From NCBI GenBank assembly GCA_024276805.1, contig JAJRWJ010000196.1, positions 1 through 11,804 of the forward strand: a DNA stretch of 11,804 nucleotides, written 5' to 3'. This DNA comes from Gammaproteobacteria bacterium (GTDB taxonomy: Bacteria > Pseudomonadota > Gammaproteobacteria > Methylococcales > Methylomonadaceae). The position numbers were made by a program, and so were the translations under genes. Shown here in pieces: positions 1 to 7,422 of this stretch. The notes under the pieces are model-generated. The model had not been told where the DNA came from, did not search any database, and saw only the letters and a list, made by a program, of their open reading frames with translations. How positions within the stretch are numbered: position 1 is the stretch's first letter; every line of letters begins with the position of its first letter.

Positions 1-1002
1 ATCGATGTCGAAATTCTCCTGCAGCCAGCTTTTCACCTCAGCCAGATTGAGTCTGTAAAGTGGCTCATCCTGCTGAACCAGGGAAAATTTCATCATTTCC
101 AGTTTCACCCTGAGTTGCTCCTTGATAAATTGCGCTTCCTGGCGGGTCAGGATTTCCTTTACCGGCTTCTGCAGGTGCCTGATGGTCACCACGCCTTCGA
201 GTTCTTTGATTGCGCTATCGAGAATCCCGGTAGACCCGGACCTATCGCCCTGCCCGGTGTCATCCTGGATGTCCGGCTGCCTGATTGGCTTGCCGGCAAA
301 AGGCAATAACAGGGAAAGCTTGTCGATATTGTCCTGCAGGGTCTTCAGGCTGGAATAAATGCCGACGATATCGGGAACCTTGACCTCCTTGAGCAACGTG
401 ATTTCCTTTGCCAATTGCTCCCGAACCTTGAAAGCCGCGGCATCACCGCTTTCCCGCAGGCGCTGATCAGCCGCTTCCAGCGCCTCCAGCGTGGTCCGGA
501 CATCGCCGACCAGATGCAAGCGCTGGTTGGCCACGCTCATAAGATATTCAGCGTCGGCGAGCAGCCAGTCGCCCCGCGTCTTACCCAGTTGCCGCTGTAT
601 TTTCTGAATGGACTGTGCGTGCTCCCGGCGCAGATTTTGCAGTTTTTCCTGATACAGGCTGGAAAGTTCGGCAAGGTTCTTGTTGATCTGATTTTCCTTG
701 CCGGTCAATTTTGCGTTCAGGGTCGACAGTTCCGACTGCAAAGCCGTCAACTGGGTCTGGTAACCGGTGATTTGCCGGGTCAGCTCCAGAAAGTGCTGCT
801 CTTCCTTGACGATATCCCCGCCTATGTCCTCCTGTTTGGCGCGCAGATCCTGCAGGAGCAGGTAGCCAAAACCGGCGAGTCCGACGATGATCAATAAAAT
901 GATGACAGCCAGCCACAATCCGCTGTGGGATTTTTGCACTTTCTGATCTTTGCTGCTGGGTTCCCCGGATTTCTCCTGGGTTTCACTCAATTCTTCGGCC
1001 AC
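1..1002 (-). CDS. hemX: HemX, membrane-anchored protein of the haem operon (partial, C-terminus off the window)
   Basis: HemX is an inner-membrane protein encoded after hemC and hemD in gammaproteobacteria. It is often labelled a uroporphyrinogen-III methyltransferase, but it lacks that enzyme's fold and its real role is unsettled. The minus-strand frame is open from 1002 to position 1 (334 codons). It shows a short charged, Ser/Lys-rich N-terminus, one membrane helix at about residues 28-50, a Gln/Glu/Lys-rich coiled-coil stretch at about 51-140, then the helical HemX-family body with ADAEYLMSVANQRL at about 147-160. A low-complexity Asp/Gly/Ser linker lies near residue 245-260. The start is GTG at 1002-1000, with a GGGGA Shine-Dalgarno seven bases upstream. 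It overlaps the end of hemD by 20 bases, so the two are probably translationally coupled. hemY would be expected next, beyond the left edge. Confidence 0.9.
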   Translation of the reverse strand, partial: MAEELSETQEKSGEPSSKDQKVQKSHSGLWLAVIILLIIVGLAGFGYLLLQDLRAKQEDIGGDIVKEEQHFLELTRQITGYQTQLTALQSELSTLNAKLTGKENQINKNLAELSSLYQEKLQNLRREHAQSIQKIQRQLGKTRGDWLLADAEYLMSVANQRLHLVGDVRTTLEALEAADQRLRESGDAAAFKVREQLAKEITLLKEVKVPDIVGIYSSLKTLQDNIDKLSLLLPFAGKPIRQPDIQDDTGQGDRSGSTGILDSAIKELEGVVTIRHLQKPVKEILTRQEAQFIKEQLRVKLEMMKFSLVQQDEPLYRLNLAEVKSWLQENFDID

Positions 1003-1774
1003 GTTGTTCCCCGTTGATTAACTCTGTCACTGTCTCGATGATCGCCGCATCTGCAGGCTCCGAAACTGCAATAACTTTAAAACCTCTTGCCGCCGCCAGG
1101 CCTTCCAGTCTGTCACTGATGACCACCAATGGCACTTCCAACAACCGCCTGGAAGCCTCGTCCCCCAGCATTTCCAGCAGGTTTTGCAGCGCCTCGCCAC
1201 TGGTAACGACAGCGGCCTGTAATTGCCCTTCAGCCAGCAGCCGTATCAAAGGCCCGGGATCGGCATCGGGTTTCTGCCTGCGGTAAATCTCCAGCTGGGT
1301 GACATTCGCACCTCTGGTCCGCAGCGCATCACCAAGCAATTCCCGCCCGCCCTGACCACGCACGATCAGACAGGAGGCATCATGCAGGTTTTGCAGTGGC
1401 GCCGCCGCCAGCAGTGCTTCACTGGTAAAGCCACTCTCTGGCAGCAGGTCGACATCCAGTCCCGCCTGGTACAGGGCTTTCGCCGTCGCCCTGCCAATAG
1501 CCGCAAACCGCACTCCCGCAGGTTTGGTTATTTTGCCATCATTCGCCAATAGCGCAAAATTTACCGCATTGGCGCTAATGAAAAGCACCCAGTCGAAGCT
1601 GTCCAGGTGTGACAGGATTTGCTGCCGGGCCTGTTGCCTGGGCATCGGTTTGATCTCCAGTGCCGGAAAGCGTATGGCAATCCCGCCACGCTCCCGTATG
1701 AGTCGGCACAGCGCCTCCGCCTGATGCCGTGGACGCGTCACCAGTATTCTGGCGCCACGCGGCAGGCTGTTCAA
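983..1774 (-). CDS. hemD: Uroporphyrinogen-III synthase
   Basis: HemD cyclises hydroxymethylbilane, inverting ring D, to give uroporphyrinogen III, the common precursor of haem, sirohaem and cobalamin. It is cytosolic. The 263-residue product has the two-lobed HemD pattern: ILVTRP at residues 10-15, IGRATAKAL at 93-101, SGFTSEALL at 114-122, RGQGGRELLGD at 139-149 and VVTSGE at 189-194. E. coli HemD is 246 residues, so the length is normal, with a slightly longer basic tail (GEQRGRRIE). The start is TTG (1774-1772), which shares bases with the TGA stop of hemC (TTGA). An AGGA about ten bases upstream can serve as ribosome site. No ATG or GTG fits before the conserved ILVTRP motif. Expression therefore probably depends on translation of hemC. 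The sequence of this family drifts quickly, but motif order and operon position make the call firm. Confidence 0.94.
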   Translation of the reverse strand: MNSLPRGARILVTRPRHQAEALCRLIRERGGIAIRFPALEIKPMPRQQARQQILSHLDSFDWVLFISANAVNFALLANDGKITKPAGVRFAAIGRATAKALYQAGLDVDLLPESGFTSEALLAAAPLQNLHDASCLIVRGQGGRELLGDALRTRGANVTQLEIYRRQKPDADPGPLIRLLAEGQLQAAVVTSGEALQNLLEMLGDEASRRLLEVPLVVISDRLEGLAAARGFKVIAVSEPADAAIIETVTELINGEQRGRRIE

Positions 1775-2697
1775 TGATACAGTTCCTGCAGAATCTTATC
1801 AGCCCCCCCACGCAACAGCTCCTCGGCGACATCCTGGCCAATCTGTTGCGCCTGTTCCGGAGAACCGGAACTTTCGGCGCGAATCATGCGCCGACCATCC
1901 GGACTGCCGACCAGTCCCTTGAGATGCAGGCGCTGGTCACACAATTGTGCAAAGCCGGCAATCGGAACCTGACAGCCGCCCTGCAGCCGGGCATTCATCG
2001 CTCTTTCCGCACGAACGCAGATACTGGTCTCCGGATCATGCAGGGCCTGCAACAGGGCATTGCTGACCCGGTCGTCGATCCGGCATTCGATACCGATGGC
2101 CCCCTGACCAATTGCCGGCAGGCTGACCTCGGGACTCAAAATTCCGCTAATACGCGCCGCAAGATCCAGTCTTTTCAAACCGGCTGCCGCCAGTATGATG
2201 GCATCATACGCACCGGCATCCAGCTTCGCCAGTCGGGTATTGACATTACCCCGCAGCGACAGGATTCGACAATCCGGCAACTTTTCCATGATCTGGCATT
2301 GCCGGCGCAAACTGGATGTGCCGATTGCGGCATCGCGCGGCAATTCCGCCAATGAGGCAAAACGGCTGGAAACGAAGGCGTCGCGTGGATCCTCGCGCTG
2401 TAAAATTACCGCCAGATGCAGTCCCGGTGGAAATTCCACCGGTACATCTTTCATGGAATGCACCGCAATATCGGCAATATCGTCGAGCATCCCCTGTTCC
2501 AGCTCTTTGACGAACAAACCCTTGCCACCTACTTTTGCCAATGGCGCATCCAGGATTTTGTCGCCACGGGTGAGCATTTTCACCAACTCGGTTCTCAGAC
2601 CGGGATGGGCTTGTCGCAAACGCTGGGCAACATGCTGCGCCTGCCACAATGCCAGAGGGCTTTGCCTGGTTGCAATGCGTATGGTTTGCTCCGCCAA
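1771..2697 (-). CDS. hemC: Porphobilinogen deaminase (hydroxymethylbilane synthase)
   Basis: HemC joins four porphobilinogen units into hydroxymethylbilane, using a dipyrromethane cofactor bound to a cysteine. It is cytosolic and feeds HemD. Motifs include RIATRQSPLALWQAQ near the start, TRGDKILDAPLAKVGGKG, HSMKDVPVEFP with the catalytic Asp, and ERAMNARLQGGCQVPI with the cofactor Cys. The frame stays open up to an ATG at 2814, but that adds 39 residues unlike the family. Starting at TTG 2697-2695 gives 308 residues (E. coli 313) beginning M-A-E-Q-T-I-R-I-A-T. It also places the catalytic Asp at 84 and the cofactor Cys at 242, the same numbers as in the E. coli enzyme. A GGA sits seven bases before this TTG. 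Other in-frame non-ATG starts lie at 2718, 2721 and 2739, so the exact start is a choice. The gene overlaps hemD by four bases. Confidence 0.95.
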   Translation of the reverse strand: MAEQTIRIATRQSPLALWQAQHVAQRLRQAHPGLRTELVKMLTRGDKILDAPLAKVGGKGLFVKELEQGMLDDIADIAVHSMKDVPVEFPPGLHLAVILQREDPRDAFVSSRFASLAELPRDAAIGTSSLRRQCQIMEKLPDCRILSLRGNVNTRLAKLDAGAYDAIILAAAGLKRLDLAARISGILSPEVSLPAIGQGAIGIECRIDDRVSNALLQALHDPETSICVRAERAMNARLQGGCQVPIAGFAQLCDQRLHLKGLVGSPDGRRMIRAESSGSPEQAQQIGQDVAEELLRGGADKILQELYH

Positions 2698-2727
2698 TGG
2701 AATGTCCGGTTGTTTCAACAAATACTC

Positions 2728-2756
2728 ATTGTATCGCACTTGTATGCATCGCAAAA
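2728..2756 (-). promoter_or_regulatory. Possible sigma-70 promoter for hemCDX
   Basis: On the minus strand a good -10 hexamer, TACAAT, occupies 2733-2728. At a 17-base spacing the -35 position (2756-2751) reads TTTTGC, which is weak; TTGCGA fits at 15 bases and TTGTTT at 20. Transcription would begin near 2721, about 24 bases before the TTG start chosen for hemC. This fits that start and argues against the longer reading frames beginning at 2814 or 2793. It is inferred from sequence only. Confidence 0.35.
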
Positions 2757-2877
2757 CAAGCGTTTGCTTTTCTGCATGCTGGCCCTTGCCCATGCACCAC
2801 ACCCGGCTGATCACTCCCTTTTTTCAAGCCTCCGGCAAGCCCGCGTCTTTCCCATACTGCTGAAACGCTGGCCGGTG

Positions 2878-2883
2878 TATAAT
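2878..2883 (+). promoter_or_regulatory. argH: -10 element of the argH promoter
   Basis: A perfect TATAAT lies 35 bases before the argH ATG, in the gap shared with the divergent hem operon. No convincing -35 hexamer stands 16-18 bases upstream (2855-2860 reads TACTGC), so the promoter may be weak or need an activator. The predicted leader is about 30 bases. I see no clear ArgR operator, though one could be missed by eye. Confidence 0.45.
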
Positions 2884-2918
2884 CTGCCGCACTTCTGCGC
2901 AACCACACCATTATCACC

Positions 2919-4307
2919 ATGACAACAGACAGTAATGACAAGCTTTCCAGCGCCCGCTTCACCCAGGCGACAGATGCCTTTGTCGAAACCTTTACCGCTT
3001 CGGTGGATTTCGACCGGCGTTTGGCACGCCATGACATTCAGGGGTCTATCGCTCATGCACGCATGCTGTGTGACATCGGCATCCTGACCGAAGCGGAGCG
3101 GGATGCCATTTTTTCCGGTCTGGAACAGATCGCCGGGGAAATCGACCGGGGTTGCTTCGCATGGTCCGTGAAACAGGAAGATGTGCATATGAACATCGAG
3201 GCGCGGTTGACCGAATTGATCGGCATCGCCGGCAAGAAACTGCATACCGGCCGGTCCCGGAATGACCAGGTTGCCACGGACATCCGCCTGTATCTGCGCG
3301 AGGAAATCGACAATATCGACGCCATGATGCAACGCCTGCAGCTGGCCTTGCTGAATCTTGCCGAACAGGAAGCGGAAACCATCATGCCCGGCTTCACCCA
3401 TTTGCAGGTCGCCCAGCCGGTCACTTTCGGCCACCACCTGCTGGCCTGGTTCGAAATGCTCAAGCGCGACCGGGAAAGACTGCGGGATTGCCGCGGGCGC
3501 ATGAACTATCTGCCACTGGGCGCCGCTGCGCTGGCCGGCACCAGCTACCCCATCGACCGTTTCCAGACCGCGGAACTGCTTGGCTTTACCGCGCCAACGG
3601 CGAATTCCCTGGATTCGGTCAGCGACCGTGATTTTGCCATCGAGTTTTGTGCCGCCGCCAGCCTGATCATGATGCATCTGTCACGCTTTTCCGAGGAACT
3701 GGTGCTCTGGACCAGCGCCCAGTTCGACTTTATCGAACTACCGGACGCCTTTTGCACCGGATCGTCCATCATGCCGCAAAAAAAGAACCCGGATGTCCCG
3801 GAGCTGGTGCGCGGCAAATCCGGCCGCGTCACCGGACACCTGATGGCGCTGCTGATGCTGATGAAGAGCCAGCCACTGGCCTACAACAAAGACAATCAGG
3901 AAGACAAGGAGCCGCTGTTCGATACCTGCGACACGCTGCTGCATTGCCTCAGGGCGTTTGCCGACATGGTGCCGCATATTCGCAGCAAACATGAAAACAT
4001 GTACAAAGCCGCCAGACAAGGGTTTTCCACGGCAACAGACCTGGCCGACTACCTGGTGCGCAAGGGCGCCGCTTTCAGAGATGCCCACGAAATCGTCGGA
4101 CTGGCGGTCCGGCTGGGTATCGACAGCGGCCGCGATCTGGCGGAAATTTCCCTGCCGGAGCTACAGCAGCTGTCGCCCATGATCACTGAAGATGTGTTCG
4201 GGGTGTTGACCCTGGAAGGATCCGTCGCGGCCCGCAAACACATCGGCGGCACGGCGCCGGAAGCCGTCCTTGCAGCCATCGAAGCGGCAAGAAAAGAACT
4301 GGCCTGA
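2919..4307 (+). CDS. argH: Argininosuccinate lyase
   Basis: ArgH splits argininosuccinate into arginine and fumarate, the last step of arginine synthesis. It is a cytosolic homotetramer of the fumarase/aspartase superfamily. The 462-residue product has the family blocks in order: KKLHTGRSRNDQVATD at 106-121, MPGFTHLQVAQPVTF with the catalytic His at 161, NSLDSVSDRD at 229-238, and the signature GSSIMPQKKNPD at 281-292 with the catalytic serine loop. Length is normal (E. coli 457). The ATG is preceded by ACCATTATCACC, without a recognisable Shine-Dalgarno, yet the N-terminus aligns end to end with homologues as I remember them. The usual WGGRF near the N-terminus reads SSARF here, an unusual change, while the downstream Asp (D19) is kept. 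It diverges from hemC and is followed, 115 bases on, by the shifted 5' end of cyaA. Confidence 0.97.
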   Translation: MTTDSNDKLSSARFTQATDAFVETFTASVDFDRRLARHDIQGSIAHARMLCDIGILTEAERDAIFSGLEQIAGEIDRGCFAWSVKQEDVHMNIEARLTELIGIAGKKLHTGRSRNDQVATDIRLYLREEIDNIDAMMQRLQLALLNLAEQEAETIMPGFTHLQVAQPVTFGHHLLAWFEMLKRDRERLRDCRGRMNYLPLGAAALAGTSYPIDRFQTAELLGFTAPTANSLDSVSDRDFAIEFCAAASLIMMHLSRFSEELVLWTSAQFDFIELPDAFCTGSSIMPQKKNPDVPELVRGKSGRVTGHLMALLMLMKSQPLAYNKDNQEDKEPLFDTCDTLLHCLRAFADMVPHIRSKHENMYKAARQGFSTATDLADYLVRKGAAFRDAHEIVGLAVRLGIDSGRDLAEISLPELQQLSPMITEDVFGVLTLEGSVAARKHIGGTAPEAVLAAIEAARKELA

Positions 4308-4386
4308 CATTTGCTTACAGACTGAAGACCGTGCTTTGAGTCCGCCTGAAAATTACCCTCCGGGACACCAAACGCCTGCCGTGCTC

Positions 4387-4392
4387 TATACT
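4387..4392 (+). promoter_or_regulatory. cyaA: Possible -10 element for cyaA
   Basis: TATACT lies in the argH-cyaA gap, 31 bases before the GTG at 4423. A GGGACA at 4362-4367 is the nearest -35-like hexamer, but its 19-base spacing is long. Transcription would begin near 4399 and leave room for the strong GAGGAAG ribosome site at 4408-4414. No CRP-type palindrome is visible around it. The gene could also be read through from argH, since no terminator separates them. Confidence 0.35.
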
Positions 4393-4422
4393 TAACGGCA
4401 TCGACCTGAGGAAGCCATTCGA

Positions 4423-4541
4423 GTGCGTGACGTGATTGAACCCAGAGCCAAATACCAGCCAATCCAGCTGGGCTCCCCCGGCGAGGACATCAGCAAAAAG
4501 ACCTGTTCGCCATTGGCCAGCGCTTCAAAAACCTGCACCGT
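4423..4541 (+). other. cyaA: Displaced 5' end of cyaA, one frame out from the catalytic frame
   Basis: A GAGGAAG Shine-Dalgarno at 4408-4414 sits eight bases before GTG 4423, the best translation start in this part of the window. Its frame reads VRDVIEPRAKYQ and reaches GEDISKK at about 4480-4500, then departs into unrelated sequence and stops at 4785. From 4500 the cyaA frame continues the expected protein upstream of its first standard start codon: DLFAIGQRFKNLHRL, then RYRQIQDFL. The two frames join at AGC-AAAAA-G (A run 4495-4499). Adding one A, or slipping back one base there, gives SKKDLFAIGQRF and a single protein of about 946 residues. As I recall, Pseudomonas CyaA has a similar stretch of about this length before its conserved LLPL motif. 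This is either a real one-base deletion, a sequencing error, or a recoding site; the sequence alone cannot decide. Confidence 0.6.
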
Positions 4542-7262
4542 TTGCGCTACCGGCAAATCCAGGATTTTCTCTATCCACGGCAGCGGGTCTTCCTGGATTT
4601 GCTGCCACTGCTTTTTCATCAGAACCATCCCATGCTGCCCGGCTTTGTTGGTTCCGATGCACCGGCGGGCATTCCGGACTACCATCCCTCCCGCGCAGCC
4701 ATATTGCTGGCCAAAACGTTTTCCAAAAGTTTCAACTACAAACGCCGGGCACTCAGGGAACATTCCATTCTGGCACTGTTTTTGATGGGCAGCGTCAGCA
4801 GCATCGCCTTCTCCAGAAGCAGTGACATGGATATCTGGCTATGCCGCAGGCCGGATCTGTCCAGTGAACAACTCGCGGCGCTGCGCAGCAAGACCCTGGC
4901 TGTCGAACAATGGGCCGCCGGGCTCGGCCTGGAAGTTCATTTTTTTGTCCTGGACAACGAGCAGTTCCGCGCCGGTCAGGACACACCGATATCGTTTGAA
5001 AGCAGCGGCAAGACCCAGCATTATCTCCTTCTCGAGGAATTTTACCGGACCGCCATCCATATCGCAGGCAGGATGCCTGCCTGGTGGTTTGTTCCCCCAC
5101 ACCAGGAAGGTAATTATTCCACCTATGTCGCCCATTTACAGCACAGGCGCTTCATCTCGAAACGGGAGATCATCGATTTCGGCGGCCTGGAACACGTACC
5201 TGCCGATGAATTCATCAGTGCGACATTGTGGCATCTCTACAAAGCCATCAGTTCGCCACACAAATCGTTATTGAAATTGCTGTTGATGGAATGCTACGCC
5301 AGCGAATTTCCCGATCCTGCATGGCTCTGCCTGGATCTGAAAAAAGCCGTCTATCGCGGCCAATTTGCTATCGATGCCGTCGACCCCTATCTGTTGATCT
5401 ACCAAAAAGTCGATCAGTATCTGCTGCGGGCACAATCCGTCGGCCGGCTGGCGCTGGCCAGGCAGTCTTTGTATATGAAAATCATCGGTGACCCCGACAC
5501 CCTCAGCGACCCGAAGATCAGGCGCCAGCGTCAGGAATTTATCGCCAGCATCGCCCGGAACTGGAACTGGCCGGAAAACATGCTCGCGGAACTGAACAGG
5601 AGGAAATCCTGGAACATCCGCAAGGCCACGCAGCAGCATGCCATCATCCTGCAACAATTGATCAAGTGCTACCGAATGACCATGGGCTTTGCCGGCAAGC
5701 ATGTGCAACACGACAAACAGCAGCATGCCGATATCAGACTGCTCGGCAGGAAACTCTATTCCTACCTGGAGCGCCGCCCGGGAAAAGTGGAAATCATCAC
5801 CACAAGAGCGTCGCTGCACAGCCAGGACATGGAACTGACCCTGGTGGAAAGCACTTTTGCCACCGGTGACCTGGGCTGGGGACTCTACCAGGGATTACTA
5901 CAGACCAGGGATGCACAGCACCACGAGGCACTGAAGAAAAGCTGGAATCTGATGGAGATTCTGGTCTGGCTGGTGGTCAATGGTCTGTATCATAAAAAAT
6001 TGCAGGTGCATCTGCAGTCAGACAATTTCTGTGCGACACAGTTGCAAATTCATGAACTGCTGCAAAGCCTGAAACAGTTTCTCGACAACCACTGCTATGG
6101 CGCCACAACACCCCTGGATGCCTACCGCAAAGGTAATCGCCTGAAGACATCGCTGGCTTTCATCAATCTCTGCCTGCCCCTCCCCGAAACCCGTGACCAT
6201 GGCAGGCATGTCATCAGTGAACGCAATGACGTGCTGAGTTATGGCGCCGCGCGGGAAAACTTCGTCCGTAGTATTGACCGCGTTAGCATTTCGACCTGGG
6301 GAGAGATTTCCGTGAAGCGCTACCTGGAACTGGATGGGCTGTTCGACTTGCTGATGGAAACCATTGCCGACAGCGTTGCGCCATTCACTTCCGACACTCT
6401 TGCAGTGGCCTGCCATACGCCGGTCCGGGGCAGAAGCATAGCCCTGCGCCTGGAAGGCATCATCAACAGGCTGGCGGCCATGGCCGGATGTCTGGAGCCG
6501 GGAAAAACAGCGCGCTATCTACTCCCGGGTGAACAGCACTATTATGTGATTCAGAACAAAAACGGCCGCTTCAGCCACTGGCGCATCGATCATGAAGAAG
6601 CGTTGCTGGAAGAACTGGGCAGACAGCAGGAAGTCTACAGCCGGGTGCTTTTCGACCCGGAAGTACTGAAAAACACGCCCATCCCGTTCATCTATGACTA
6701 CAACCGCGCCGGTATCATACAAGTGTTCTGCCTTGCCCGGAAGACCACTGTGGATATCTATATACTCGACGAAAAAGGCGCATTGTTTCATCAGCAGCAC
6801 GATCAGGCGCCAGTGAAGCAACTATTGACCGCCTATGCCGCATTTCTGCAAAGCATCCTGCGCCACAGCCTGCCAGATGATGCGTTGACTATCAGCTATT
6901 ACGAAATTCAAAAAAATTCCGCGGCCCTGCTGTCCTGCATCCCGATAGAACTCGATCCGGCGCCATTGTGGCAATATCTGAACGTCCGGGTGATCGGCGA
7001 ACAGGGTAATTCCGGCCGGATGATCAATTACACCGTGTATTGCAATAACCAGGAATTTTCCAGTATGGAATACGGTGAACAAGTATTCAAAATGGCCGCG
7101 AAATACGTTCTGCAGTTCCGGCAGACCCACAAACGATACCCCATCCGTATCACCGATATCGACATCCCTGTCCTGGCACTGGGTGTAGACAACTCCGAAC
7201 AATTACAGACAGTGCATTTCCTGAAATACAAACGCAAAATTGAATACCGCCTGAATGCATGA
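4542..7262 (+). CDS. cyaA: Class I adenylate cyclase
   Basis: CyaA converts ATP to cyclic AMP, the partner of the regulator CRP. The class I enzyme is a large cytosolic or peripheral membrane protein of enteric bacteria and relatives. From TTG 4542 the frame gives 906 residues. The N-terminal catalytic half has LLPLLFHQNHPMLPGF at about 20-35, the nucleotidyltransferase signature FLMGSVSS followed by SDMDIWLC (GS 83-84, Asp 95 and 97), TQHYLLLEEFYRTA at 158-171 and ADEFISATLWHLYK at 221-234. Then come GRKLYSYLERRPGKVEII at 402-419, GWGLY near 445 and a C-terminal regulatory part containing GIIQVF and DIYILDEKG at about 722-746. TTG 4542 is the first standard start in this frame, but nothing like a ribosome site precedes it and related sequence continues upstream. 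The native start is more likely GTG 4423 in another frame. E. coli cyaA also uses TTG, so low-level translation from 4542 remains possible. The catalytic region is intact. Confidence 0.95.
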   Translation: MRYRQIQDFLYPRQRVFLDLLPLLFHQNHPMLPGFVGSDAPAGIPDYHPSRAAILLAKTFSKSFNYKRRALREHSILALFLMGSVSSIAFSRSSDMDIWLCRRPDLSSEQLAALRSKTLAVEQWAAGLGLEVHFFVLDNEQFRAGQDTPISFESSGKTQHYLLLEEFYRTAIHIAGRMPAWWFVPPHQEGNYSTYVAHLQHRRFISKREIIDFGGLEHVPADEFISATLWHLYKAISSPHKSLLKLLLMECYASEFPDPAWLCLDLKKAVYRGQFAIDAVDPYLLIYQKVDQYLLRAQSVGRLALARQSLYMKIIGDPDTLSDPKIRRQRQEFIASIARNWNWPENMLAELNRRKSWNIRKATQQHAIILQQLIKCYRMTMGFAGKHVQHDKQQHADIRLLGRKLYSYLERRPGKVEIITTRASLHSQDMELTLVESTFATGDLGWGLYQGLLQTRDAQHHEALKKSWNLMEILVWLVVNGLYHKKLQVHLQSDNFCATQLQIHELLQSLKQFLDNHCYGATTPLDAYRKGNRLKTSLAFINLCLPLPETRDHGRHVISERNDVLSYGAARENFVRSIDRVSISTWGEISVKRYLELDGLFDLLMETIADSVAPFTSDTLAVACHTPVRGRSIALRLEGIINRLAAMAGCLEPGKTARYLLPGEQHYYVIQNKNGRFSHWRIDHEEALLEELGRQQEVYSRVLFDPEVLKNTPIPFIYDYNRAGIIQVFCLARKTTVDIYILDEKGALFHQQHDQAPVKQLLTAYAAFLQSILRHSLPDDALTISYYEIQKNSAALLSCIPIELDPAPLWQYLNVRVIGEQGNSGRMINYTVYCNNQEFSSMEYGEQVFKMAAKYVLQFRQTHKRYPIRITDIDIPVLALGVDNSEQLQTVHFLKYKRKIEYRLNA

Positions 7263-7305
7263 CGCTGTCGCAAGCTACACATGAGCCATTGCCTTGCCTG
7301 TCGAT

Positions 7306-7334
7306 TTGACACATTTTTATTCCGTCATTAGACT
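7306..7334 (+). promoter_or_regulatory. Probable sigma-70 promoter of the peptidase gene
   Basis: A perfect -35 hexamer TTGACA (7306-7311) is followed after 17 bases by TAGACT (7329-7334), a 4-of-6 match to the -10 consensus. It lies 44 bases after the cyaA stop. Transcription would begin near 7341, giving an 82-base leader before the ATG at 7423. This suggests the peptidase is expressed independently of cyaA. I see no terminator between cyaA and this promoter. Confidence 0.5.
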
Positions 7335-7422
7335 CGGGAAATGCAGGTGATCCACCCTGAAAAAAATGCTTCGGCGGGATTTTGGCCGACAAACAGCAGT
7401 TACTTTTTACCGGAGTACAAAA

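Noticed and set aside
2698..2814. A 39-residue N-terminal extension of HemC from ATG 2814
   Set aside because: It lies upstream of the likely -10 element and lacks family similarity. The TTG at 2697 restores standard length and active-site numbering.
1729..2863. Long plus-strand open frames across hemC and hemD
   Set aside because: They mirror the conserved minus-strand genes, have low-complexity Gln/Arg-rich products, and lack ribosome sites.
2811..3677. A 288-codon open frame on the strand opposite argH
   Set aside because: It is antisense to a strongly conserved enzyme, has no recognisable domain, and is explained by the codon pattern of argH.
4423..4440. A CRP-cAMP operator at the cyaA start (two GTGA half-sites)
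   Set aside because: The half-sites are in tandem, not inverted, and no TCAC partner is correctly spaced.
7366..7422. A 19-residue N-terminal extension of the peptidase from ATG 7366
   Set aside because: No ribosome site precedes it, and the extension is neither a signal peptide nor like the family. ATG 7423 has a GGAG site.
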